DNA of 64,000 nt, from positions 4,054,999 to 4,118,998 of the forward strand of contig VXAZ01018984.1 in assembly GCA_013399875.1 (NCBI GenBank). Direction: 5' to 3'. Position 1 is the stretch's first letter; every line of letters begins with the position of its first letter. The notes under the pieces are model-generated. The model saw only the letters and a program-made list of their open reading frames with translations. It made no database searches and was not told the DNA's origin. A program made the position numbers and the translations under genes. This stretch comes from Gymnorhina tibicen. Lineage: Eukaryota; Chordata; Aves; Passeriformes; Artamidae. This document shows positions 26,114 to 37,695 of this stretch, in pieces.

Positions 26114-26119
26114 AATAAA
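26114..26119 (+). terminator. SCD5: Distal SCD5 poly(A) signal AATAAA
   Basis: A canonical hexamer about 1.5 kb after the stop, with a G/T-rich element 20-40 bases downstream (GAGTTAGCC...TGTGTTT). It marks the likely 3' limit of the gene. Confidence 0.6.
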
Positions 26120-26140
26120 CAGTTATGAGTTAGCCTGGCC

Positions 26141-29100
26141 ACTGTGTTTAATTCTGAAACATCTCCCAAAGCAGAGGTCTTTGTGCATCACGCATCGGAA
26201 TTGCAGCAGCGTTTCGCTTGGCATTTCCAGCTACGCATTCGGTGTGGCTCAAACTACTCCCTCCCCCCTCAATTTCTGAATGTCAGGGGAAGAGGAGGCT
26301 GTCAAATGGAAGGGCACCAAGAGATTTGATTACTTTGGGCTTCCTGGCCAAGCTGATAGAGGGGGAAAAGAAACTGGAAGCTGACGTAAACCTGAAAGGA
26401 GACCGTGGCAAGTTCTTGCATGTGAAAATCCCACTTGAATAGAAAAATACCAGCCCAGTGTGACTGCAGGACAATGCTTTGGCCAAAAATATTAAATATT
26501 TTCTTTAGATTTTGCTGTAAGTTCTCTTTGTTTCTGCTGAGATGGGCCTGAAGACCGGGGTGTGCCTGAAGATATGTTTTGATGTGCATTCACCCGGAGT
26601 CAGAGCCATTTGACAGACACAGGAATTACACACACGAGTAGGAAATGTCTCCCCAGCCCCTGCTGCAGTGCCTGCAGGATGGTGTGGAAATGGGCTCCTG
26701 GAGCTGGGAGGCTCCCGACCTGCTGGTTAGAAAAATAGAGCTGCTCCTTCCACGGCAAAAATCAGGGAACCTGCCTTCAAAGTGATGTGTGTAATGGGTT
26801 TGCACTTGGGGTGTGAGTGTACGAGCAAAGCTTGGAAGATGTGCAAATGCCTGATCTCATTGGTGCTCCCATCCTTTCCTTTGTGCAATTTCCTGACCAC
26901 AGAACTACAGGGAATGCACCAAGATACACAGCTTCCTGTTGATCTTTATCATTTTTCTTTTGTACTGCTATTGCTTGGACTTCCTTAGGCTCGTTCCTGT
27001 CAAGTGCCTGGTGTAAGAAGAATAAGTGGCTTTGCTGAGAGGCACATGCTGTTCTGAATCTCTCTGGATCTGGAGTTACAACAAGGTAATATTCCCCCTG
27101 CCCTCCCCCTAGGTATAAGACTTCAAATGCAGCAGCAGTTCCAATGCGTTTCAGGGATCTGAAAACTGAGATTGAAGCCATTGTCAAGTTACCTGGTTTT
27201 GAAAAACTGAAAATAAGTAAAGAAGCATTGTTCAGGAAAGAAAAAGCTCCTCCATCAAATGTCTTATCTGGAAGCTTATGCTACCCGGATCCCTCCTTTT
27301 GTAGATTAAATTCTTCGTGTGGCAGAGTTGATAAAAAAAGTGTCAGCCTTTGCAGGAGAATTAGATTTTTAAAGAGGGTGCCTCAAATTTTGGTAAAACA
27401 AGGAATACTTCCATGCATTTCCTTTTTTGCTTATTTTTTTGTATTTTTGTGTTTATTTCAAACTTTTTGCTCATTTGTTTTGATTTTTTTTTTTAATCAT
27501 TTTGGTCATGTTCTTTAGTGTGGTTTTCTCTTCCTCAAGAGGATGTAGGGTCTGTGGGAGGCAGGAAGAGCCACTGCCATTTCCCAGGGCAGCTACTGGA
27601 TCCATCCACTGTTGAATGAAGTGATGTGGGGGAGTTGTGGAGCCTTGGTAGGGTAGGTACTAGGGCATGAGCTGCACTTCTTTCTGTGGTGTGTGGCACT
27701 TCTCCTGCTGATTTGGTAGTTAAAGACCTGGCTAGGGCTTTCTGAGCAGTGCAGAAGTGTTGAGGGACTGCTGGTGGATTGGTGGCTGGCTGTAGGCTGG
27801 ACTTAACCAGGGACACAGTGACTGTCTTCTGAGACCTGATGGTGTGGCAGTGCCTGATCCCGTGTTTTCTCCAATTCTGTTCTTGGCGCATTGACCCATC
27901 TGGAATAACACCACACAGGAGTGGGAACAGGTATTTGTACTTTGCCCCATGCACTGTTACACCGAGTGTTTCCAGGCTCTCAGCCTTGGCACACAGCAGG
28001 CACTGGATCAGTTTTACCTCTTTTCCCAGAACTGGTGGGGCCCCTGTGAAATGCAGTGTTGGCTCTGGAGGTGTGTGCTCTTTCCAAGTGGAAACTCCCA
28101 AGCAGGCCAGCTGCTTTCTGGCATGGGGTGGCTCAAGGGAATGCTAGCCTGCCCTGGGACCCCTGGGACTTGGCACAATCTCTAGAGGAGGATCCAATCT
28201 GTAACTTGCAGCAGAGAGGAGGACTTAATCTCCAAGTTACAGCATGTAATTGGTTATGCAAACATTGATAGAACCCGCCCCCTGTCAGGGCTGCACACAA
28301 ACACGGCAGTCAAGGTGTGAGGTGAGACCAAGGCTGTGCTGGCTGACTGCAGAGGAATTTCCAGGCTCCATCTGATGCCATCCCTGCTGCAGCTGGGCTG
28401 GGCTGCACTAGGGTAATCCCTGGAGCAGGAGGCATGAGCAAAACCTGCTGGCGCTGAAGTTACACCTTGAGAAAGACGCTGCAGGGAGAGGGTGAGTGCT
28501 GGCGCTGAAGAAATGCACCAGGGTTTGCACTCTTGGGGTATGAGGGGTGGATTTCTGCTCTGCCCGCTTCCTCCAGAGGCTCTGCTGTTCCCTGGTAAGC
28601 CTCGGGAACGTCTGCATCCCTCTGCAGCTTGGAAGTGCAAGGCACCTGCTGTCACCTGGCCGGCAGCCAGAACACAGCTTTCTAGAAATAAGCCCAGCAG
28701 ATGGGAAATGTGGCCTGACTGCAGGTACCACATTCAGCTGCTGGGGTGGGAGGATCCTAGGAAAAAAAGGTGTTCTAAAAGGTCTCCTGTGTCCACGTGA
28801 ACCAGAGAATCCATGCAAGGCTGGAAGTGTGGTGGCTGATTTATGGGCTCTGGTTAGACAGTGTTGGGGGTATTTGCAGCTGGGAGGCCTCTCAGTTTGG
28901 AGGGAGGTTGATGATATATCAGCTCCCAGACTGTGGTCCCAAAGGCATGGCCAGGCTGGATTTGTATTGCCTGGATATTTTTGCCCCTAGGCTGTTTTGT
29001 AGCTCTACCCTTTATGTGGAAAGGGTGTTACAGGGCATTCACCACGTTCTGGGTTTATGGGAATCAAGGTGCAATTTCCCATAAGATCATATTTTAAAAG

Positions 29101-32100
29101 AAGAATGAAAAGCAAAACTGAAAGCTGAGCCCAGTGGGAAAGGAGGCATGTGCCAACATGTGCCCATGTGCCTCAGCTCCCGCAGTGGCTCTGGCACAGT
29201 TGTGCCTGGCCTGGGACCAGAAACCTCTGTCAAAAACCTCTACCCAGCAGCACCAGCCCCACTAAACAGGTGAGAATATGGGAAAAAAATTAGAACTCCT
29301 GGGGTGCCCCTGCATGGGCAAAATTGCCCACTGGATGGTTTGGATGCTGTTGCTGTTTAAATCACCCCTTGCACATGCGGTGCGTTGCTTTTACTGAGCC
29401 CATCTCCTGCTGCCTGGCTCCCTGGAGAGTTAAACCCTGATTTAGGCTTTTTCTGAGGAAATGATGAAAGAATTCCCACCCTGGATTTCAGATCAGTGAC
29501 TCCAGGAGCTGTGCCACTGCCTCTCCCCTTCCTGCACCAGCCATAGCCAAGCTGGGGTTAAAGCCAAACGGGCAAGGAGCAAAGGTATGGCCCCAGTGTG
29601 GGTAAAGGCCCTGCCCCACACAAGCATTAATTTTTAAAGATAAATGTACTGCCCAAGAGAAGCAGATGAGCAGCAAAGCCTGCCTGCAGAACAATAAAAA
29701 AAATCCCCTTTTGCAGGACTCAGAAAATGATTGGAGGAAAGGCTCCAATGAGCAGCACAGATAAGAAAAGTAGGTGAAATGGTGCTTACCACATCTGCAC
29801 AGCATGCCTAACCTTTGTATTCACTGTGGCTACTAAATTTTCCTGACTGACACAATTCCAGTAGCATTTATAGCATGATAATTATTTTACACAATCTCAT
29901 TATTCTTTAAAAAAATAAATAAGTTGTCCACTTTTCCACAGAATTTTCTGTGCTCCATGTAGGGCTGTCCTCCTGCCAGGCCAGAATACACACCCGCTGG
30001 GGCCAGGGCACACCAGTCTGCAGCTCTCATCTGCACACACTGGCATTGCAAGGTTTCTTCCCCAGAGTTCACACCCTGACTACAAGTCCTCTTTACCCCA
30101 TGTGTTTGCTATCACAGCAGTAATTTTTTTTTGACTTCTCTTTTTATGGAAAACAGTGTATAATTTTGTTTCCATTTTCTCCATTTCCTTTCCTAACATT
30201 TAAATGGTGTCACTTTGCTGCAGTTAGAAGCAATGGGTCTCTTCAATTTGCCGCTCCGTTCCGTGATCTAGGTGCATTTTTTTCGGTTGGGATCATGTGG
30301 GTGAACTGGGAAGACCTTCATCTTCTCGTAGGGGTGGGATCTGGGGATGTTTCTCAGGGTGAGAGAATGCACTTTGCAGGTCACTGCCTCTCCAGCCACC
30401 TTATCAAAGCCAAGCCACAGGTGCGCTTGCTCAGATGGCATCTGTTTATCAGCAGGGCATTTGGAGATATGAAGTCTATCACAATATTTGAGAAGCTTGA
30501 TAAAGGAACAGATGGCTTTGATAAGAAATGATCTGGCTAATGAAATGAGGGCTAACACCTCAACTGAGAAGCAGTTTTAACTGTTTTTTAACTGTTTTAA
30601 TTGTGTTTAATACATGCATCAGGGTGTGGAGCAGCTCCAATGGCTGCTGCTGAGTGATCCCTAGGCCCATTTTCCCTGCTGCTCCTCTTTCTGGGTGGGC
30701 AACCTTTCTTGCTGGGCCTCACTCCATCTTTGGAGCAGAAAGGAGCAGGACAGGAGAAAAAGGTGGCAAATATATTTTCAGAAGACATTTATCTCCCAGA
30801 AATGAAAGCAAACTCAAAGCAATTCCCTTTTCCGTCTTCCTCATCTCTGTGTACCTTTTCCTCCCAAATAAACCAGTCCAGGATAACCAATCTTCAATGG
30901 TAATTTCACCCTGGGAAGGACTGCAACTAGAGGGGCATGAGGTTGCTTTGCTTGCTCCTGAGCTGTGAGTGAGGTCTGCAAGGGCAGGGGTTAGCTCTGT
31001 GGTAGTCCTGTCTTTCACATGAAAAATAAAACACCGCCAAGGCCTGATCCTGCTACTTGATGTCAGGACACAGGGGCTCAGAATTCCCACTTCTCTGTCT
31101 CTGGAAGAAAGCAGATGTGAGTGGCATGTAGTTCAGTCCTCGTGAAGAGCACTGATGTGGTGAAATTTGGACAAGGAATGTACACGTGCTGTAATTCATC
31201 AGGGGGAGGAAATACTAATGAACAGACAGCAGAGCAAAGCTGTAATTGGGAACATTTGCTTGTGCTGGAGCAGGTGGCTTTTGCAGTCCAGGAAAATTGC
31301 CAGGGAGATCCCCTGTGGGTCTCAGTGACCCAGCAGGAAAACCCAGTGAAGACTGGGACAGAAGAAGTCAAGTGCTGCTCACAGCACCCCAGGAGCATCC
31401 TCACATCTGCCCACAAGTGTCACTGCATTTGTGTCTTCTTGTCAGCCTCTGGCACATCCACCCCCGGGAAAGCCAGGTGTAACCCCAAGCAAGGAGAGGG
31501 AATGCACTTGTGGCTACTGGACTTTGCCAAGGCACTGTTGGTGGAGACGTGGGAGGAAAGACTCTTCCCACAGGTCAGCATGAGCTGGCAGTGGGCTTTG
31601 GGATGTGCAGCATTACTGTGAGGGGGGCAGGTGATGCCTTAGTGTGGGATGCAGTTCTAACATGCCCATGTGCCCTACCTCCCTTTGCACCCTCTGACAG
31701 GGGGATGCTGTGGGATGAGGGTTGTGGGAGAGGGCCTGCTCTTCCCAGGTGTCCCACAAAGAAATGATTGTAGGAAATGTCTCCGTGGACCCTGGTAACA
31801 TCACTCCTCAATGGCTGATGCCTCCCTGTATCTCTCTTGCTTCCTGCACTGGGTGGGCTCCAGCACATGCTTGCTGTCCCCAGGCTGTGCCCTTTTTCCA
31901 AGCTGTGATTTTTTAATTTGTAGTAGGTTTTTGGTGGGCCTGTCAGCATCATGCGTTTTCCAGCACTCAGAGGGACACCATCTGCTCAAAAAAGAGCTGT
32001 GAACAAAATGTCTCAGACACTCAGAGTTTACCAAAAATGAAATTGCCTTAAAATCCCATATGGTACATTGTTTCCCTTCCAGCATTGGCTGACAGCAGAG

Positions 32101-33379
32101 GTGAAATGACTAAGGCAGTTTCTGATTAGTTGCTGCATTTTCCTTTCTGGCCAAAATTGCTGGGGCTGAGCACTGTCACTTCTCACCTGTTTGACAGGTT
32201 TTCTTCAGCCTCAGCTGCTGAAAGCCAGAGGGTGCTGAGATTCAAAGACCTCCCCTCTATTACTTGTAAAGTGAGCTTCCTCAGCTTTTGCTGTCATGAG
32301 AAGCCTTGCAGGGAGGGATGTGGTTAATGCTGATACCTCAAGCACAGTTTTTTCCAGGCACCTGATTTTGGGGCCTCTCTTGGTGACATGGAGGCAACAG
32401 CAGCTCCTTGCCCAAGGAAAGCCATGTCTGGAAGTCACTTGTGGCTCCTGAGCGTGGCAGCGCCATGGGGCAGAAGGGAAACCTGGCCAAGATCTCTGGA
32501 TTTTGTGGGGTTGCAAAAAAAAAAGGAAATGATGCAAGGAACCATTTATTAGTTCAGGATAACATAAGATTTGAAATACCAAAGCAGGAAGAATGTTATT
32601 TCAGCTCTAAAAATAGTCCCCTCAGCCTTTAAAACACCGAGAAGCATACACAGTACATGCTTTTCTGTGGGAGCATCTGTCCTCTCTTGATGATGCAGCC
32701 CCTTTGGTAAGGGCTCAGGGGACTTGCTGGTGCTCTGAGGATCAGCACTCTGAGGGGTTTTCAGTCCCTGGGGATCAGAGACACAAAATCTCTTCAGAGT
32801 GTTCCATAAGGGCCAAAGCTGCAAGATGAAGGAGTGTTTCTTGCTACAAGGGCAGCCTACAAAATACTGATAAACTGCTGATGTATAACTCAGCTCCGTT
32901 CTGGGGGCTGACATGGATTTCGGCATCTGTCTGTTTTGTGTTGGTTCATAAGTGATGGCACCAGGACAAAATTTTGAGTAAGTGCTACCTTATTTGGATT
33001 TCAGGAAAACAAACAAGACAGTCACTAAATAACATCAGTCATCCTGACAGAGACGGATGGGAGGAAGAGGAAAAAGAAGTGGTAGCATTCATGTTGACTT
33101 AAACCCATGAAGATCAGACAGTGAAGGGATCCCTCCATCCTAGGAAACAGCCCCAAATGGTTATCAGCGAGCTGTTTTGCTGGGAATGTTTCTTCTCAAA
33201 ATTCCAACCACAGAGATACTTTACAAAGATCACAAAGCCCCCCCACCCAGTAGGAAAGGGAAAAGGGGTGGAAGAGGCTGTTCCTCGAGTCTCTTGCTAC
33301 TGGGTGGCTGCTTCCTTGAGGCCTTTCAAACTACCCATCCAGATGGGCAGCACTTCCCGAGAGGGCTGCAAAGATGCGG
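26141..33379. other. SCD5-TMEM150C intergenic region; no gene seen
   Basis: About 7.2 kb of mixed-composition sequence. Open frames such as 27144-27518 (+) and 28254-28733 (-) show no domain, no splice partners and no similarity I recognise. No clear CR1 element, RNA gene or tandem repeat was found by eye. Distal enhancers cannot be excluded. Confidence 0.65.
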
Positions 33380-34015
33380 GGTTTGTGTGACGAGCCCTCC
33401 CCGGTGCCGCCGGCGGCTTGGAGCAGAGGGCGCACCCAGAGCCGCAGGCTGGGTAGGTGCTCCTGGCGCTGGGAAGGGCGGGCAGGGAAGAGGGCAGAGC
33501 AGGGACCCTTTCGCATGGCCGCACCGGGGACAGCCCGCAGGCAGCGGGACGGCGCGGAGCTGCGGCTGCACACGGGGCGCGGTGCCGGCCGCGCCCGGGG
33601 GATGCCCTGAAGCACCGCGGGGCTGCGGCCCCGTCCCAGCATCCCAAACCCACGGTCAGAGCGACACGGGATCTCCCTCTCCAGCGGCCCCGCGCTGCTC
33701 CGGGGCCCCTGGTGGCCGCGGTGGCTCGGGACCCGCCCGTCCGGGGCGGGGCTCGGGGGGCGGGGGCTCGGACCAGCCCGGCCGCGCTCGCCGCCGCCGC
33801 CGTCGGAGCNTGTCGCCCCGCCTTGTCGCGAATGGTCGCCCCCGCCCCGGCCGTGGTCCGGGTGTCCGCGGCGGCCGGGGAGCCCCGAGCTGCGGGCGGG
33901 GCAGGGCTGCGGGCGCGGGGCGCCGCAGGGGCTGCAGCCTGCGGCAGGAGCCGGGATCCTCGGTCCGCCTGTCCTGGAGCGTCCTGTGTCACGGCAGGTA
34001 GACACGGGCTGGGTA
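33380..34015 (+). promoter_or_regulatory. TMEM150C: CpG island, probable TMEM150C promoter and non-coding exon 1
   Basis: The sequence changes abruptly to dense CpG for about 600 bases, with one N at 33810. It is the only CpG island between SCD5 and the TMEM150C ATG exon, on the correct 5' side. Two donor-like sites lie at its right edge, GGCAG|GTAGAC (33998) and CTGG|GTAAGAG (34013). The TMEM150C coding exon starts only 2-5 bases before the ATG, so a separate upstream 5' UTR exon is required. That this island is the exon is inferred. Confidence 0.6.
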
Positions 34016-37000
34016 AGAGGATTAGAGCCGCTTCACCCGGGGCCTGAAGGACCCAGCTGTGGAAGAGCTCTCCCAGGTCATGATTTCGGCATCCCTCTCA
34101 CGCATGGATCCCTCTGGGGCATCCATCCCTTCGGCGCTGAAGGATGTGGTGGTGACAGAACTCGGCAGGGTCCTTGGCCAGTTTGATGCATAGTGGTCTG
34201 TGAAGAAGCTCACCTGGGTTGAGGCTGTGGGGTGGGACAGGTCCAGCCTTCCCCAGATCCTGTCAGGACAGGCTGTGTCCAGCTAAATTTCCTGGAGGGA
34301 ATTTAAGACGTCGAGAAAGGCCGTTGAGCTGTGCTGTGGTTCCTCAGGGAAGGAAGGGCAAGATCCTCTCTCTGAGTGATAGGAAGATGCTGGGTGCTGA
34401 TGTCCCAGAGTGATGATGGGGTCGCTTGGGATCTCAGTTGTAGTTTTTAATTAGAGCATCATGCTTGTGCCAGACCTTTGATTCGGAGCCCTTAAGCTAT
34501 AAAGAAATTTGCAGAAATTACGAATTAACCTTTCTGTTTTGGGAGGGGGTTTTTTTTGCTTTTTTTTTCCTTTTTAAACAAAGCTACTTATGGAAGTGAC
34601 CCTAAGGGTTGTCTGATCAACATTCACACAATCCTCATGCCATAGCAGTGTACACACGTGTGGTTAATTAGGATAGCAATTCAATATGGAGGAGGGCAGT
34701 GTGGGAGAGGTGTATCCTGGCACTGACTGCCTGTTGTGTCTTGCTCAAACAGATGACAGTGCCTAAAAGAAGGGGACTTGATTCTTGCCCACTTTCTGCC
34801 TTTGGGTAACAGGATAAAGACAGGGGACTCCTATTTGCTTGACAAATGTCTTGCTCCTGATTTCACTGCTGAACTATTAGAAGTCAAATTGTTTTCTTGT
34901 GGTTATCCATGCCCAGCTGTCAGCATTTTCTGAACCTGGGTGCTGAAAGTGCAGTTGTTTCATTTCCCCTTTTAAGATTCTTTGTGCTGCAGTGTTTGCT
35001 TTCCAGATGCAGAGCAGGGATGTGTGCTTGTAAGAACACCAACGTTTTCAGTTGTTTTTTTTCTTGGAAGAAATGTCATGTCCATGGTTTTCTCTCTTGC
35101 CCCAGCCATTTCTGGGTAGCCTGAGATTGCAAGATTGCGGTTTGGCCCAACAGAGACGCTTTAAGGTCCCAGTCCTGCAGTCCAAGCTGAAACAATGAGC
35201 TGCGATTGCAGGTTAAGTGGGAGCAAAGAAGCAGAGAAAGGTCTGTGAGAAAAGAGAAAGATGATCCTAAGCAATATAGTGGGAAGGATACACTGGGATA
35301 GGGGGTGGTGGCAGGTGAGGAGGCTGCTGCTGCAGTAGAAGGCTGGGACCAGAACTCTCAGAGTGCACGCTCCTGTGTGTCACTGATTTCCAGTGTGACC
35401 TCTAAGCGAGCAAATCACTGGCCCTGTTGTCTAAAATAGGAAAAATTGTGGGGTTTTGCTGTCTCAAGAAGACTTGCAAAAGTCTCCCCTTGCCTTGGGT
35501 CCCTGCAGGTTGCAGAAGAGGTCACCTGAGGTTCACGGATGAGGGCAGGATGAGAGTGAAATGCAAGGAAAACACATTGGGAAGGTGGAGAGAGAAGGGT
35601 GGAGTGAATGGGAGGAGAGGAAAAGACTGATGAAGCTTCAAAAACCATTAAAGGAACTGTTATAAGGGCTATAGGTTACCTTGCGTGGGATTTATGGCAC
35701 ATTTTTAGTGCTGAGGTTGCCACTGGATGGTCCTGCCTGCAGGGGAGAGGTCTGGGCTGCCTCTCCCGTGGGTAGCAAAGGGAAGGGAGCAAAAGCCTGG
35801 AGGATGCGGGCTGATCTGCTGCAATGGTGGGGAGAGTGTCCAGCATCCTCCCTGCAATTTCCTGAGCTGGGGCAGGTCCAGGTACTTAGGGAGAGAACTT
35901 CTGCTCTTGCTGTATTATTTCCTGCTTCCCGTGAGGAACCACTGGTATTAATAGTGGTGACTGCCTGAACCAGAAGAACCAGTGGCCCTTCAGTTTTGGC
36001 ACCACAGGACTGCAAGAGTGGATTTTGCCTGGCCAAGACACTGAAGATAGCCACAGCTTTGTCAGAGGGAGCCTCCCCAGTGTGGTCTTGGCCCAGCTGA
36101 ATGCTCTTGGAGGTGGTTTAATGTGGTCTCCTACAGGAAGGTCTGTCTCTGAAAGTATTTCAATAGACTTAAAAAGTTTTAATCCCTCTGGATGCAATGT
36201 AGAGGCTGGTCACACAGGCTTGGCCTCTGTTGAACAGCTGGAAGCTGTTCCCTGCTCCTCTCTGTCCGCTGTGTTTACATGAAGGCAAACGCTGTGTGGC
36301 ACCTTCCTACTGCAGCTCACCCAAACATCCTACAAACAGCAGTTTGTGGGATGCTGGTAAACAAATGTAACTAATTCCTGCAAATAAGGAATGCTGGCAA
36401 GGAAGTGGTGAACACCACAGAAATGCCTGTATATGATTGCTTATCTTGTACTTTGCTTCTCAGGGCAAATGATTTCCACAGGTCTCAACAGAGTCAAAAG
36501 ACAATCCCTGCGCCAGAGAGGGCCTCTTTAGTGGAATGACAGAAGCCAAGTCATGGGTACTGCATGTCCATTCCTTGTAGCTCACCCGCTGGCCCATCAC
36601 CTCATTGCTGGGGCTTTGGTGGTTAATACGTGAAGAAGAGGCACCTCTTCCTGTGGGGGAGGAGTGAGTCCTCAGGCTGAAGAGGTTGGTGAGGGAAAAC
36701 TGTCCTGAGAAAGCTCAGTATGCTCTGCCACAGTCCCTAACAGCTCACAGGCCTTGGGTGTTTTCCCCATGACAAGTTGCATTTACCAAAGGAAATGCTG
36801 CTCTGGGGACAGTATACATCTCTCCAAAAGCGTAGAGCTGCAAAGCGCAGTGAAGAAAGGAGCTTGTGTTTCCAAAAGGTGATTAGAAGAGGAGTGGAAG
36901 GGATAAGAGAGATGAAAGACAGGGTAGACGGGTGGGAGAAGCCCCACTTACACTCCATGAGAAGCTCTGTAGCTTGAGTGTGTTTTGTGTTTGGTGGGGA

Positions 37001-37639
37001 AAAAACAGTGGCAGGGTAGAAAAGGCAGGGGAACCTGGAATTTTTCTGGCCTTGCAGGGCGTGTACTCTCTCATCCATAAACTACAGGAGAAGGAGACAA
37101 TATGATCAGGAATAACGTTCTGCCAAGTCTGTTCCCCTGGGCTTAGTCTGTTTTTCCTTACCTTCAAAACTATTTGTAAGTAAACACCTCCCTGTTAAGA
37201 GTTCTTTGCCACTCCCAACACTTACATTGTTTTCCTGATAATGGGACAAACCTTTTGGGCAGACTTCCTTCCCCTTTCCGATGTAATGTGTGTCTTGGCT
37301 TTGCTTGCTCATGCACATTGGAAATGCTTGGAAGCATTTGTGATTTTTGGAACTGAGGAGCAAATGACACACCTCTATCAATTTATCAATACCCTGTCTA
37401 GATCTCTGTACCTTATGGGAGGAGAAGCACTCAATCTGCTTCATTTGATTGTGGCCATTAGATTGGGGTGGCTGAGGTGGAGGACAGTCACTGGACAGCC
37501 TGTTTGCACAGTGCCTCTGACTTCCTGGGCTTTGCCATAACATCAGCCTGAATTTCTGTATTGCCTACAGAGCAGGGAGGAGGTGGTTTCAGAGACTCTT
37601 TCCTCACAGCACAACTGAAGCTGGGAGAGCTTTGCTGTC

Positions 37640-37695
37640 TTTTTTTTTTTTTTTTTTTNNNNNNNNNNNNNNNNNNNNNNNNNNNNNNNNNNNNN
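37640..37695. other. Poly-T tract running into a 37-N assembly gap
   Basis: Nineteen Ts (37640-37658) pass directly into 37 Ns (37659-37695). The assembly probably broke in a longer homopolymer or simple repeat. GATAGATAG follows the gap, hinting at a GATA-type microsatellite inside. Confidence 0.9.

Larger units (their letters stand above)
24604..26140 (+). other. SCD5: SCD5 3' UTR with two candidate poly(A) sites
   Basis: AT-rich sequence follows the stop. AATAAA signals occur at 25382-25387 and 26114-26119; the second is followed by a TGTGTTT-type GU-rich stretch. This allows 3' UTRs of about 0.8 or 1.5 kb. The end is taken as just after the distal signal; which site is used cannot be read from DNA alone. 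Confidence 0.65.

Noticed and set aside
27144..27518. Plus-strand frame starting MRFRDLKTEIEAIVKL
   Set aside because: The first 50 residues look protein-like, but the rest degrades into Phe/Leu-rich text from T runs; no family, start context or splice structure supports a gene or pseudogene.
33177..34001. 274-codon plus-strand open frame, the longest in the window
   Set aside because: It lies in a CpG island where stop codons are rare, has low-complexity Gly/Arg/Ala/Pro composition, crosses an N and overlaps equally long frames on both strands.
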